Shown one piece after another: positions 9,597-18,710 of a stretch of DNA of 64,000 nucleotides. Each line of letters begins with the position of its first letter. The stretch's first letter is position 1. The notes below the pieces were generated by a model, which had not been told where the DNA came from, searched no databases, and saw nothing but the letters and a program-made list of their open reading frames with translations. Origin of the DNA: UBA1858 sp965227695 (GTDB taxonomy: Bacteria; Pseudomonadota; Gammaproteobacteria; UBA4575); assembly GCA_965227695.1 (NCBI GenBank), contig OZ245760.1, positions 1,860,001 through 1,924,000 on the forward strand. The letters run 5' to 3'. Position numbers and translations under genes: made by a program.

Positions 9597-10226
9597 CTAT
9601 CCTTTCACCAGTGGCACAAAGCTGACATCCTCTAGTTTTTCCTGTGTCACTCCCTCTGCGGTGCGTTTTAAAGTCAATAATTGTTGCGGACTATCCTGTG
9701 CACCGACAGGTATAATGAGTCTCGCCCCGATGCCCAGCTGGTTAATCAGTGTGGCCGGGATCTCTGACGCCGCCGCCGTCACTATAATCGCATCATACGG
9801 TGCATAGTTCTGCCAGCCCGCGGTGCCATCTGACAGTTTACACTGAACATTACGAATACCTAACGTCATTAAAAGTTTTCTAGCCTGCAAATGAAGCGGC
9901 TTAATCAGCTCAACCGTGTAAACTCTCTCAACGATTTGAGCAAGCAAAGCAGCCTGGTAGCCAGATCCTGTCCCGATTTCCAGGACCTTTTTGGGGATCC
10001 CTTCTGAAATAAGCGCTTCGGTCATACGTGCCACCGTGTAGGGCTGGGAAATGGTTTGTTTATGTCCAATCGGCAAGGCATCATCCTCATAAGCACGCGT
10101 TGCCAGGGCTTCATCAACAAACAGATGTCTTGGTAATGACCGCATTGCCTCAAGAACGATAACATTGGAGATGCCCTTGGCACGCAAACGATCGATCAGA
10201 CGATCGCGCGTTCGTTGCGAGGTCAT
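9597..10226 (-). CDS. pcm: protein-L-isoaspartate O-methyltransferase
   Basis: SAM-dependent repair enzyme that methylates isoaspartyl residues in damaged proteins. The 209-residue product from the internal ATG matches the E. coli Pcm length and N-terminus (MTSQRTRDRLIDRLRAKGI). Motifs seen are ISQPYTVARMTE and the SAM-binding VLEIGTGSGYQAALLA. A GTG 27 bases upstream overlaps the surE stop and could give nine extra residues. It is co-directional with surE and yqaA. Confidence 0.93.
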   Translation of the reverse strand: MTSQRTRDRLIDRLRAKGISNVIVLEAMRSLPRHLFVDEALATRAYEDDALPIGHKQTISQPYTVARMTEALISEGIPKKVLEIGTGSGYQAALLAQIVERVYTVELIKPLHLQARKLLMTLGIRNVQCKLSDGTAGWQNYAPYDAIIVTAAASEIPATLINQLGIGARLIIPVGAQDSPQQLLTLKRTAEGVTQEKLEDVSFVPLVKG

Positions 10227-10242
10227 GCCAATACCCTGAATG

Positions 10243-11022
10243 TTATTTATCACTGTGACTTCCTATCCTCTGCATATCACACCCGTCAAGCCAGTGACTG
10301 ACCGTGTCCATGGCACTGTATTTGGTCAGGTCAACATGGATTGGTGTGACAGAGACACAGTTTTCCATAAGCGCATGAAAGTCTGTACCGGGTCCGGCAT
10401 CCTGTTCGGGACCTGCAGCCCCAACCCAATAGATCGTCTTGCCCCGGGGATCACTGCCTTGTATTGCCGGCTCCGACTTATGTCGGTTTCCGAGCCGTGT
10501 TGTCTGTATTCCTCGAATCTGATCAAAGGGTATATCCGGAACATTAATGTTGAGGATTATATCCTTTGGCAGCGGGCGATTGATGATTTGCTCAACAAGG
10601 TAGCGCGTGACCAGTGCGGCAGTATGATAGTATTTCGCATCAAATGAATTAATTGACACAGCCATTGCAGGGAAGCCGAGATAACGCCCCTCCATGGCGG
10701 CCGCGACCGTTCCTGAATAAATGACGTCATCTCCCAGGTTAGGGCCGCTGTTGATACCGGATACCACCATATCGGGTTCTTTACTCAACAGACCGGTGAT
10801 TCCAAGGTGCACACAGTCTGTCGGGGTGCCATCCACATAGTACCAACCTGGCGCGACCTCTTTTGCACGTAATGGGGTCAGCAGCGTGAGCGAATTACTG
10901 GCAGCACTGCGGTCGATATGGGGTGCAACCACCGAAATTTCAGCAATTTCGCCAAGCGCGTCTGCCAGTGACACCAGACCGGTGGCCTGATAGCCATCAT
11001 CGTTGCTTAATAATAGATACAT
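10243..11022 (-). CDS. surE: 5'/3'-nucleotidase SurE
   Basis: Metal-dependent nucleoside monophosphatase with survival-protein E fold. The 259-residue protein has D8 and D9 in LLSNDDGY, a Ser in the HIDRSAASNS loop, and Asn in the GINSGPNLGDDVIYSGT signature. These correspond to the metal ligands known for the family. It heads the surE-pcm-yqaA-nlpD set and is divergent from smrA, with about 106 nt of shared upstream region. Confidence 0.96.
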   Translation of the reverse strand: MYLLLSNDDGYQATGLVSLADALGEIAEISVVAPHIDRSAASNSLTLLTPLRAKEVAPGWYYVDGTPTDCVHLGITGLLSKEPDMVVSGINSGPNLGDDVIYSGTVAAAMEGRYLGFPAMAVSINSFDAKYYHTAALVTRYLVEQIINRPLPKDIILNINVPDIPFDQIRGIQTTRLGNRHKSEPAIQGSDPRGKTIYWVGAAGPEQDAGPGTDFHALMENCVSVTPIHVDLTKYSAMDTVSHWLDGCDMQRIGSHSDK

Positions 11023-11128
11023 AGGTAAATTGAATAAAAAGTGAACTATCCAACAGATAAATAAGACTTATAATAGCAGGCAATTTAACCGTTCTCGTAG
11101 TAATAATTTAGATATTTGTGAATAAATC

Positions 11129-11671
11129 ATGTCTGAGAAAAAAAACAATTCACACGATACGACATGCTTCGCCGAGTTGATGACTGATGTGAAAATTCTG
11201 ACCAATTCAGACACTGTGATACATGACGTCCCCAAACCACGCCCGGTACCGGTGCAGTCAGCCAGGGATGAAAAAAAAGTCATGCAGGAATTGCTTGTTA
11301 GCCCGGAATCATTTGAAGAAATGCAGCCAGGTGACAGCCTTTCATACATGCAGCCCGGCATTCAAAAGCATGTATTCAGAAAACTCAAACGCGGCCAGTA
11401 TAGTATTGAGGCAGAACTTGACCTGCATGGACTCACTCGAGATCAGGCGCAGCAACAGTTGAATACGTTTATCTCAGAAGTGCGCAATCGTGGACTGCGC
11501 TGCATCCGGATTATCCATGGCAAGGGTTATGGTTCCAGCAACCAGGGCCCTGTGATCAAACCGCTCGTTAATCAGTGGTTGAGAAAAAAAACGGAAATTC
11601 TGGCTTTTTGTTCTGCGCGCCCCGTTGATGGTGGTACAGGAGCCGTATATGTTTTGGTCAAATCCGCCTGA
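11129..11671 (+). CDS. smrA: Smr domain protein
   Basis: Small MutS-related domain protein of 180 residues. The C-terminal Smr domain shows the LDLHGLT motif and the RIIHGKGYGS motif typical of the endonuclease-like Smr fold; the N-terminal ~80 residues are variable. E. coli SmrA/SmrB relatives cleave nucleic acids, and SmrB acts on collided ribosomes. The domain call is firm, the substrate is not. A TATAAT-like hexamer lies 55 nt upstream of the start, but I found no matching -35 element. Confidence 0.85.
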   Translation: MSEKKNNSHDTTCFAELMTDVKILTNSDTVIHDVPKPRPVPVQSARDEKKVMQELLVSPESFEEMQPGDSLSYMQPGIQKHVFRKLKRGQYSIEAELDLHGLTRDQAQQQLNTFISEVRNRGLRCIRIIHGKGYGSSNQGPVIKPLVNQWLRKKTEILAFCSARPVDGGTGAVYVLVKSA

Positions 11672-11674
11672 ATA

Positions 11675-12370
11675 CTAGCGTTGCAATAGATAGTTTTTAA
11701 AATAACGCACTTGCTCACGGATCAATTCAACATCAATGGATTGGGTGAATTTAATCTGCTCAAAGGCTTTTGAGAACTCAGCCGGCTCGCTTGCTGAAAC
11801 ACCGTTGACAGTCACAATCAAGTCGCCCTGCTGCAGATCCAGGCGTTTTGTCAGTTGCTCATCCTGCGGAATATTTCTGACCTCGTATGCAATTAACTTA
11901 CCTTCATGCATATAAGGAACAAGGTTAAATTCGGTAATAAAGTCCGCAGGCTGATCAAAAAGTCGCGCCTGTTGCTCCGTGCTTAAAGTCACTGAAGGTG
12001 ACCATACAACCTTATTGGCCTGTGCTGAAAAGTCGCTACTCAAACTTCTCAGGGTCAGCGTCTGAACATCATCATTGCAATAGAAGTTGACTCGACTGCG
12101 CCGAATGTAATCAAGCACACATCCTGCGACAACATCACCGACTCTCACAACCAGCTCATGTCGTGTTTCTTTATCAAACAAAACAGCCAGTGAGTCAGAA
12201 TTGTTGACAATGACACCGCTTAGTTCAAAATTGGATAGCTTCAAAGTTGCTGCCTTTGCAGGGACAAAAAACATTGAAGCAACCAATAAGATCGATAAGC
12301 CGTGCGAAACGTGGTGACCCTTAAACCGGATAAAAGTCAATAGGATAATTGAAAGTAAATGCCGGCACAT
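11675..12370 (-). CDS. GspC-like periplasmic PDZ protein
   Basis: Last gene of the large minus-strand cluster. An N-terminal hydrophobic segment and a signal/anchor region ending near AKAA precede a domain resembling the GspC homology region (LSNFELSGVIVNNSDSLAVL). A C-terminal PDZ-like domain follows (LDLQQGDLIVTVNGVSAS). GspC-type proteins link inner- and outer-membrane parts of secretion machines. The ATG chosen overlaps the preceding gene by 50 nt; a TTG four codons upstream exists. I infer it is the periplasmic linker of the machine encoded next to it. Confidence 0.7.
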   Translation of the reverse strand: MCRHLLSIILLTFIRFKGHHVSHGLSILLVASMFFVPAKAATLKLSNFELSGVIVNNSDSLAVLFDKETRHELVVRVGDVVAGCVLDYIRRSRVNFYCNDDVQTLTLRSLSSDFSAQANKVVWSPSVTLSTEQQARLFDQPADFITEFNLVPYMHEGKLIAYEVRNIPQDEQLTKRLDLQQGDLIVTVNGVSASEPAEFSKAFEQIKFTQSIDVELIREQVRYFKNYLLQR

Positions 12371-13310
12371 CTTCAGATCCAAAATTAATCAGTTTAATGC
12401 GTTGTATCAGTTTGCTTTCCAACTCAGTGTCAGCAAGTTCACTACTCACAATAAAGATATCTGTGACTTTGCCTGAAGGCGCGATTGTAATTTTCAGTAC
12501 CACCTTACCCTGCAGGTCCGGAGATGTTCTCAAAGCGCGGTTATACATACTGAAAATTGCGCTCTTATTTCGATCAAATGTAATTTGAATTTTTTCAAGA
12601 TCACGTTGCGCGCTGCGTCCGATGCCATCATCAGCACCACTTCCGGAACCACCTTCACCGGCACCCATCCCTGCCGGACCTGCAACACGGCTCGCGCTTC
12701 TTCCGCCAAGTCCGGTACCCGAAACATCACGACTCAAGGCAGCAGAATTGATTCCACCACTTCCCTGACCCGTGTTTTTCGTGACCAGGGAGCGTTCCAC
12801 TCTGGCAGCAGAACCACCGCTGTTGCTGAGTGATTTTTCACCCAGGGTTTTGGCACTGGAATTTTTACTGATATCTGCCAGCTCACTTTGAAATGCCAGC
12901 AAACCAGAACCCTTGGCAACTTCACGGGCAGATTTTTTCGGGGGTGCGACGGCTATTTTTTTCTGTTCGACAGGTTTGTTCGCAACCTTATTCACCTTTT
13001 GGGGCTGAGTCTTTTTTATTTCTTTGGGTTTTGCTGTTTCAACAGGTTTCGTTATTTTCTGGGTCGGCGTTTTTTTAGCCACCTTCGGTGGCGGTGGCGG
13101 AATTTTTTTATCCATTAGAATCTTGACGACTCTTTTTTCCACTTTATCTTCGACAGGTATTTCTTTTTCAGGCAATGGCAGGAAAGGCACAATAAGCGTC
13201 AGTACGAGACAAGTCATTGTCACCCTGTTTAAAATGCGCCTGAACCGATTCCTGTCTACGGTAGAGACTTCCCATGGTAATCGCCATGAATATACAGCAG
13301 ATGCAGTCAT
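12321..13310 (-). CDS. AgmX/PglI C-terminal domain, TonB-like protein
   Basis: TonB-like energy-transducing protein of 329 residues. It has one N-terminal transmembrane helix (residues ~31-48), then a periplasmic Lys/Pro-rich stretch with repeated KKTP/PPK units, a Gly/Ser/Ala-rich spacer, and a C-terminal domain containing FDRNKSAIFSMYNRALR and GKVVLKITIAPSGKV. That C-terminal pattern is the AgmX/PglI type known from Myxococcus gliding machinery (GltJ/AgmX). It is followed in the operon by the PDZ protein and preceded by two ExbD genes, which suggests energisation by the adjacent TolQ/ExbD channel. Confidence 0.85.
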   Translation of the reverse strand: MTASAVYSWRLPWEVSTVDRNRFRRILNRVTMTCLVLTLIVPFLPLPEKEIPVEDKVEKRVVKILMDKKIPPPPPKVAKKTPTQKITKPVETAKPKEIKKTQPQKVNKVANKPVEQKKIAVAPPKKSAREVAKGSGLLAFQSELADISKNSSAKTLGEKSLSNSGGSAARVERSLVTKNTGQGSGGINSAALSRDVSGTGLGGRSASRVAGPAGMGAGEGGSGSGADDGIGRSAQRDLEKIQITFDRNKSAIFSMYNRALRTSPDLQGKVVLKITIAPSGKVTDIFIVSSELADTELESKLIQRIKLINFGSEDVPAFTFNYPIDFYPV

Positions 13311-13314
13311 AACC

Positions 13315-13815
13315 TTAGCTTACTGTTGATTCTTTTTGTATAACAGACAACGAGATCTGATCAAATCCCGCACTTGAACATATTTGCATAACACGTTTAA
13401 TTAAACTAAAGGGTACTTGCTTGTCTCCCATAATAGTAATTTCACGTTTTGCATCTTCTGTCGTATCTCCACCCATTTTAAGCATTTCATCCTGCAGTGC
13501 ACCCTGCAGTTTCTGTACATCACTTTGTTTATTGCTGGAAATATCATTGGCATTAACAATCTTCCTGCCTTGTAAACTGATATCCTCCTGATTGAGCATC
13601 AGTACCACCGTGACTCTTGGTTTCTGTTCTGCTATTGACTGTGGCATCTCAATCCCTTTGGCATTTGGCAAGACGCTTGGATCAGACGCATTAACAAGAA
13701 GAAAGAAGACCAGGATAGTAAAAATATCCATCAACGAAACAATATTGAAAGGCGCCTGCTTTTTAGCACGCCCATGATTTCGCTGCATACGCTTAATGGT
13801 TTTTGCGCCTCGCAT
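13315..13815 (-). CDS. ExbD/TolR-family protein with intact Asp
   Basis: Second component of a proton channel. The 166-residue protein has one N-terminal transmembrane helix with the conserved Asp D30 (SLMDIFTILVFFLL), the residue that carries protons in ExbD/TolR, followed by a periplasmic domain. It is adjacent to a second ExbD paralogue (2 nt away) and to the TonB-like gene (4 nt away). Paired ExbD genes with one TolQ gene match the AglR-AglQ-AglS arrangement of Myxococcus. Confidence 0.9.
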   Translation of the reverse strand: MRGAKTIKRMQRNHGRAKKQAPFNIVSLMDIFTILVFFLLVNASDPSVLPNAKGIEMPQSIAEQKPRVTVVLMLNQEDISLQGRKIVNANDISSNKQSDVQKLQGALQDEMLKMGGDTTEDAKREITIMGDKQVPFSLIKRVMQICSSAGFDQISLSVIQKESTVS

Positions 13816-13817
13816 AT

Positions 13818-14321
13818 TTATCTACTCGCAGTATAAACCGGTGCATCTCCTACCGAGATTTCCGGAAACAGGTCAGCCAATACCATTTCATTTTGCTGTT
13901 TAACCTCAGCCACGCGGACCGCATCCATAATCTGCACCAGGACATCATAAGTAATGTTGGGTTCAAGCAGGATAGTTGCCTGGTTGACATCCTGATAATT
14001 TGATTTCAGGCTTTGAAGATACTGATTGAGCGCTGCAAGCTGGTAGCCGTCTTTAGAATTCTGTATGGATTTCAAGACACCTTTTTTACGGTCCTGTACT
14101 CGCAAGGAATTTTCACGCACAACAATCTCCAGCTCCAGCTTGTTTGTGTTTTTTTGCACTACATCAGACTTGGCAGGAAGATCTAATTCAACGATACTGA
14201 TTTTTGAAAAAACAGCCGTGATCAGCAGAAACGGCACCAGAATTACCATCAGGTTCATAAATGCGGTAATACTCAGCTCTGCTTCTTCTTTGCTACGGTT
14301 CTTATATCGACGGATACGCAT
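13818..14321 (-). CDS. ExbD/TolR-family protein lacking the Asp
   Basis: Paralogue of the neighbouring ExbD protein, 167 residues, same topology (one N-terminal helix, periplasmic C-terminal domain). At the position of the channel Asp it has Asn (N23 in ITAFMNLMVILVPFLL). Loss of this Asp inactivates proton flow in known ExbD/TolR proteins, so this subunit is probably structural in a mixed dimer with the intact ExbD. It starts 1 nt after the TolQ-like stop. Confidence 0.88.
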   Translation of the reverse strand: MRIRRYKNRSKEEAELSITAFMNLMVILVPFLLITAVFSKISIVELDLPAKSDVVQKNTNKLELEIVVRENSLRVQDRKKGVLKSIQNSKDGYQLAALNQYLQSLKSNYQDVNQATILLEPNITYDVLVQIMDAVRVAEVKQQNEMVLADLFPEISVGDAPVYTASR

Positions 14322-14322
14322 T

Positions 14323-14979
14323 TTATGCAGCTTCCTGAGTATTTTTACGGGCTTGTGCAGTGATGGAATTAAGCACTTTGACTGAAGCCATTTCTAGACT
14401 ATCTACGATCTCTGTCGTCTTTGTCTGCAACCATGAGTGCAATAATAGCAATGGTATTCCAACCATCAAACCAAATGCCGTGGTATTCATTGCGACAGAG
14501 ATACTCGATGAAAGAAGATCAGCTTTTTCAGCCGGACTGGCTGCCGAGATCGCCGTAAACGCATCAATCAGACCAATGATTGTGCCCAGCAAACCAAGCA
14601 AGGTCGCCACGTTGGCAAAGGTCGCAAGATAATGGGTGCGCTTTTCCAGCTTGGGTACGACTTCCATCAAACCTTCTTCCATGGCTGTTTCAATATCATC
14701 ACGACGCCTTGATGTTTGTGAACTAGCAACGCCATAACTCAGGATACGACTGATTGCGCATTTTGATTTTTCAGCGAAATTTAATGCCTCATTCATATTA
14801 CCGCTGGCTAAAATCGTTTGTATTTTTTTCCATGCAATCTGATTTTTAACCCGCGTGGAAGAAAGATATAAATATCGTTCAATTGCAATGGCGAGACCCA
14901 ATGCCAATACGCACACAATGGGGATCATAAATAGCCCACCAGATTGAAAAAACGTCACAACAGACTCATACATATTCAT
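14323..14979 (-). CDS. MotA/TolQ/ExbB proton channel protein
   Basis: Inner-membrane proton channel subunit of 218 residues. Three transmembrane segments are visible near residues 13-35, 118-142 and 163-185. The conserved LLGLLGTIIGLIDAF and NTTAFGLMVGIPLLL segments carry the pore threonines typical of ExbB/TolQ. It is placed directly before two ExbD genes, so the three products should form one stator-like complex. It is closest in arrangement to AglR of the Myxococcus gliding motor; no classical tol-pal or flagellar gene is nearby. Confidence 0.9.
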   Translation of the reverse strand: MNMYESVVTFFQSGGLFMIPIVCVLALGLAIAIERYLYLSSTRVKNQIAWKKIQTILASGNMNEALNFAEKSKCAISRILSYGVASSQTSRRRDDIETAMEEGLMEVVPKLEKRTHYLATFANVATLLGLLGTIIGLIDAFTAISAASPAEKADLLSSSISVAMNTTAFGLMVGIPLLLLHSWLQTKTTEIVDSLEMASVKVLNSITAQARKNTQEAA

Positions 14980-14991
14980 CAGACTCCCTAT

Positions 14992-15261
14992 TTAATTTCT
15001 GCTTTGCAAATAAAAATCTACTTTGCGTTGAAATACTTCCCTATCCACAGGTTTAATATATTCATCGATATGGCGCTGAAGAAATAAGTCTCCTTCAGCA
15101 GGTAAAGACGCTTTCCATGGAACAATAACCAGACTCTTTGGCAACTCTTTGTTACCAATGATCGAAATCCCATTGAGTTGTTGTATATCCTGATCAGCAT
15201 GTACATATCCGATACATGTGAAAATACATAACAAACCTGTCTTCTTAAGTGCTTTTAGCAT
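14992..15261 (-). CDS. small exported protein of the TolQ/TPR cluster
   Basis: Unrecognised 89-residue protein. It begins with a signal peptide (residues 1-22, cleavage near VHA-DQ), leaving about 67 periplasmic residues with a short hydrophobic core (SIIGNKELPKSLVIVPWK) and an acidic/basic C-terminal helix. It is embedded 12 nt before the TolQ-like gene and 13 nt after the TPR lipoprotein gene, so it is likely a small periplasmic part of the same machine. Confidence 0.7.
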   Translation of the reverse strand: MLKALKKTGLLCIFTCIGYVHADQDIQQLNGISIIGNKELPKSLVIVPWKASLPAEGDLFLQRHIDEYIKPVDREVFQRKVDFYLQSRN

Positions 15262-15274
15262 TACAGCTCCACAG

Positions 15275-15913
15275 CTATTTCACCTGACTCTCTCTGCGAG
15301 ACAGATCACTCAACCAGGCGACAACATTTTTATCATCGCTTTTTTCTATTTCCTGATATGCCTGATAGTGAGATCTTGCACACACTATTTTCTTTAAATA
15401 AAGGTCACAGAGAATAGCTAAATTTAGATGAGCGATCGCGTAATTCGGATACTCGGCCAAGGCTGCACGATACATTTCTTCCGCACCGCTAAAATCCCCT
15501 TTTTTACGTTTGATAATACCTGCCTGGTTTAATGCATAAGGATTTGAAGAATTCAGCTTAACCGCCTTTTCTATCGCTTCATCGGCTTTGTCGATCTGAT
15601 CAAGCTTGACTTGAGCAATGGCGATATTTATCCAAGGGCCTGCGGCACCCGGCTCTTGCGTTGTAATGTCGGTGAAAATTTGTATTGCCTGCAGGTAATC
15701 TTCCTGCTTCATGGCTTCAATGCCGAAAGAGTATTGCTGCTTGATTGTTTCTGACACCTGATAATTTACTGTCGAATAACCCTGCTCGGCGGATTGATCC
15801 TCTGACTGTTCACCGGGATTACTTTTATTTGAAGGCACATTGGCACAGGCACTGATTGTCAACAGGATGACAAAATAGGATATAACTCTCAACTTAATGA
15901 ATTGCTTCAACAT
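15275..15913 (-). CDS. TPR lipoprotein (AglT-like context)
   Basis: Predicted lipoprotein of 212 residues with lipobox ISAC near residue 23 and at least three tetratricopeptide units (YSFGIEAMKQEDYLQAIQIF; DKADEAIEKAVKLNSSNPYA; GAEEMYRAALAEYPNYAIAH). TPR arrays mediate protein contacts, here on the periplasmic face of a membrane. I chose the internal ATG because it gives a clean signal peptide; it overlaps the upstream TPR gene by 20 nt, so translation is probably coupled. A longer in-frame extension has no signal peptide. Confidence 0.8.
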   Translation of the reverse strand: MLKQFIKLRVISYFVILLTISACANVPSNKSNPGEQSEDQSAEQGYSTVNYQVSETIKQQYSFGIEAMKQEDYLQAIQIFTDITTQEPGAAGPWINIAIAQVKLDQIDKADEAIEKAVKLNSSNPYALNQAGIIKRKKGDFSGAEEMYRAALAEYPNYAIAHLNLAILCDLYLKKIVCARSHYQAYQEIEKSDDKNVVAWLSDLSRRESQVK

Positions 15914-18710
15914 AATCTTCTGATTTTTCAGTTCTGGCATAACGGGCCGGGACCAGGATACCCAATTCACGCAAACTTTCACGGATCCACTGGTTATATA
16001 CACCTTCTTGAGTTCTCATGGCGTTGATCTCAAACAGATCAATAGCCTGCTCCTCAAACGGGAATGCCTGTTCTTCCAGCAGAACTTCATATTGCGCCAA
16101 TTCTTCTTGCGTGAGTCCCTGTGGCCGATCAGATTGCAATAACGCACGACTAAAGTCGTAATAGATCATGGCGGAGTAATAGGTCGCGGCAGTCGTCACT
16201 TCTTCTACCTTGTAAGCACCCGCCAGTTCGAAAGCAGTCAATGCACGTTGCATTAACGATTTTTTAACTTTCAGACTTTTTTCAAGAGGTTTTTTAAGCT
16301 GGCTTCTCTGAAAAATATTATATTTAGGGATGGCCAGTTGCAGGGATGCATTTGCAGCGAGATATTTCATACGTGGCGTGCTGGCTGATCCGGCCTTGGC
16401 TTCGGTTGAAATAATATCCTCACGCCAGCGTTTAACTGATATATCATCCTGTTTGATTTTAAATAGCTCGACCAGGGAGTGGCGAGCTTCCATTGAAGGC
16501 TCGTAGGGTTTAGGAAATCGTTTAATATATGATTGATATATCTCTATGGCACGATAATAGTCTTTTTCTTTGCTGAATAACTCCGCAGCCAGCAGACTGG
16601 ATGTCCGGCGTGTCTCTGCATCATTACTTTCATCAAAGCTTATTCGTTCGTATTCACGTGCAGCAAGCAGATTTTTCTGGTCTTTTTCATACACCAGCGC
16701 AAGTTTTCGTGTCACGGTCGATTGCTCTTTATGATCAGGAAAACGCGCCCTGAAATCTTCAAGCACCACCGCCGCCCGAGACCATTGCTCAGACTTAAGC
16801 AATAAAGTGGCGGCATCATATTGCGCAGTCGAACGTATCTGAGATCCCGGGACTATTTCACCTACACGCAAGTAGTGTTTGACTGCTGTTTCTGCATCAC
16901 CGGCCAGCTGACTGGCTTCACCCTGTTTGTATATTGATGCAGCCAGCTTGTCTTCAAGTTTTTCACGTTCATCACTATCGCCTGATAACAATAATATTGC
17001 CTGCTGGTAAGAAATTTCAGAATCTTTAAAATTTTGCAGTTCAAACTCGGAATGTGCTTGTACGGTCCATGCACTTTTACGTAATTTGATATCACTATTA
17101 GGAAACTTTTCAATCAGCAATTTGGAAGCTTCTATGGCCCTTGGATAATTGTTAAATGAGAAAAGGTCTTCGGCTGCCTTGGTCAGCGCGACCGGAGCTT
17201 CTTGATGGGTTGGGAAATTGGTTGCAAACTTGAAAGTACTATCTATTTGTAACATTTTGACATTGGTCTTCAGTTCGCTAGTTTCCAGTTCAGACAGCCA
17301 CTCATTATAAGCAATCAGCGCCGCATAACCTGCTTCAGCATCCCTTTTATGTGATGGATAATGATAGGCTGTTTTCTCAAATTCGCGTACTGCATTCTGG
17401 TACTCCTTCGTTTCATACCATATTTCAGCCAGCATAAAATTCATGTGTGAAGAATGAGGATCATCAGGGAATGAGGCAATATAAGCCTGATACCAGCGAG
17501 TCGCTTCAATATAATCAGGTTTCTTTTTCGATTTTTGTGCCACGGAGTGATAATAAGTGGCCAAATCTGTAATATTTGATTTCAAAAATTCAATTACATG
17601 TGGTGCCGCATCAATATTGTTCTGTGTCCAGTAATCAGAATTGAGGTGGTAGTTTTCAACAAACTGTTTTTTTGCGTTAAGCACTTCTGAAGGGAATTTA
17701 CCTTTTTTGAATGCTTCGATGGCCTTGATCTGGAAATCCGGCGCCAATCGACTGAATGAATTATTTTTAACAAACTCCCTATATGTATTGGCAGCATCAC
17801 TAAATCGCTGCTTAGCCAGAAACTGCGTACCCAACCTGTCATAAATAAGTGATTCATATGGACGCTTACCATAAGTTGAAAAATATTGTGATATCTCACC
17901 TGCGCCTCCCAGGTAACCATAACTCAGGCCTAATGCCCGCAAGGAATCATCAAGCAATTCTTTTTCAGGCCTGGTCAGACTGGCTATATCATCATCGACA
18001 TCCTGCTTGATCATGGTATCAAGCAGGGCGATAAATGAATGCAGTCCAACATCATAGTCAAGTTGTTTAAAATGAGACCAGCCTTGTTTGTATAATGCAT
18101 GCTGATAAAAACGACTATCTCTACCTAATTCTATGACTTCTGAATAAGCCACTTCGGCCTGTGCGTATTTCTTATCGACGAACAGTGTTTCGCCACGACG
18201 GAACTGGGCTTCGATATAATAGTCCGAGTCAGGAAACATGCGCACCAGGCGGTCAAGTGTTTTTAGCATTTTCTCACGCTTATCTGCAGCTTCATATGCA
18301 CGCGATAACTGGTAAAGCACAACATCATTGAGCGCGTAATCGCTGCGCTGGTCCAACAAGTATTCGTACAGATCAATGGTTTCCTGATAGTCGATCCGGG
18401 TGGTAGTAAAGTTTTCAATGACGTGCGGATCAGAAGCATCAATCGCCTGGAGATCCTCATTTTCCTCAAGTCGAAGATCACCCAGCCTGCGTAGTACAAC
18501 AGGAGGATCCTGTTTCTGGTCTTCATCAACAAGTAATTCCCGATAACTGTAAATTGCTTTTTTGCGGCTTGATTTGACAGGGATATCATTTTCAATATCC
18601 ACTTTTTTATCTGCAAGATCTTCTATCGTATGGTATGAACCACCACCCCAGCCGCAGGCTGTTAATAACAAGGTTAACAAACATATAAAACCATTACGCA
18701 GGGATATCAT
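15894..18710 (-). CDS. large TPR lipoprotein
   Basis: Predicted outer-membrane or periplasmic lipoprotein of 938 residues with lipobox LLTAC at residues 15-19. Almost the whole length is tetratricopeptide-like helical hairpins, some of the BamD/YbgF type (LLDQRSDYALNDVVLYQLSR; RRGETLFVDKKYAQAEVAYS; RFPDHKEQSTVTRKLALVYE). Repeated TPR lipoproteins of this size occur in Glt-type envelope machines (GltE/GltI). The start overlaps the previous stop as ATGA, showing tight coupling. Partners within the cluster are inferred, not shown. Confidence 0.8.
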   Translation of the reverse strand: MISLRNGFICLLTLLLTACGWGGGSYHTIEDLADKKVDIENDIPVKSSRKKAIYSYRELLVDEDQKQDPPVVLRRLGDLRLEENEDLQAIDASDPHVIENFTTTRIDYQETIDLYEYLLDQRSDYALNDVVLYQLSRAYEAADKREKMLKTLDRLVRMFPDSDYYIEAQFRRGETLFVDKKYAQAEVAYSEVIELGRDSRFYQHALYKQGWSHFKQLDYDVGLHSFIALLDTMIKQDVDDDIASLTRPEKELLDDSLRALGLSYGYLGGAGEISQYFSTYGKRPYESLIYDRLGTQFLAKQRFSDAANTYREFVKNNSFSRLAPDFQIKAIEAFKKGKFPSEVLNAKKQFVENYHLNSDYWTQNNIDAAPHVIEFLKSNITDLATYYHSVAQKSKKKPDYIEATRWYQAYIASFPDDPHSSHMNFMLAEIWYETKEYQNAVREFEKTAYHYPSHKRDAEAGYAALIAYNEWLSELETSELKTNVKMLQIDSTFKFATNFPTHQEAPVALTKAAEDLFSFNNYPRAIEASKLLIEKFPNSDIKLRKSAWTVQAHSEFELQNFKDSEISYQQAILLLSGDSDEREKLEDKLAASIYKQGEASQLAGDAETAVKHYLRVGEIVPGSQIRSTAQYDAATLLLKSEQWSRAAVVLEDFRARFPDHKEQSTVTRKLALVYEKDQKNLLAAREYERISFDESNDAETRRTSSLLAAELFSKEKDYYRAIEIYQSYIKRFPKPYEPSMEARHSLVELFKIKQDDISVKRWREDIISTEAKAGSASTPRMKYLAANASLQLAIPKYNIFQRSQLKKPLEKSLKVKKSLMQRALTAFELAGAYKVEEVTTAATYYSAMIYYDFSRALLQSDRPQGLTQEELAQYEVLLEEQAFPFEEQAIDLFEINAMRTQEGVYNQWIRESLRELGILVPARYARTEKSEDYVEAIH

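Noticed and set aside
11069..11074. TATAAT hexamer upstream of smrA as a promoter
   Set aside because: No acceptable -35 hexamer lies 16-18 bases upstream, so it was only mentioned with the gene, not listed.
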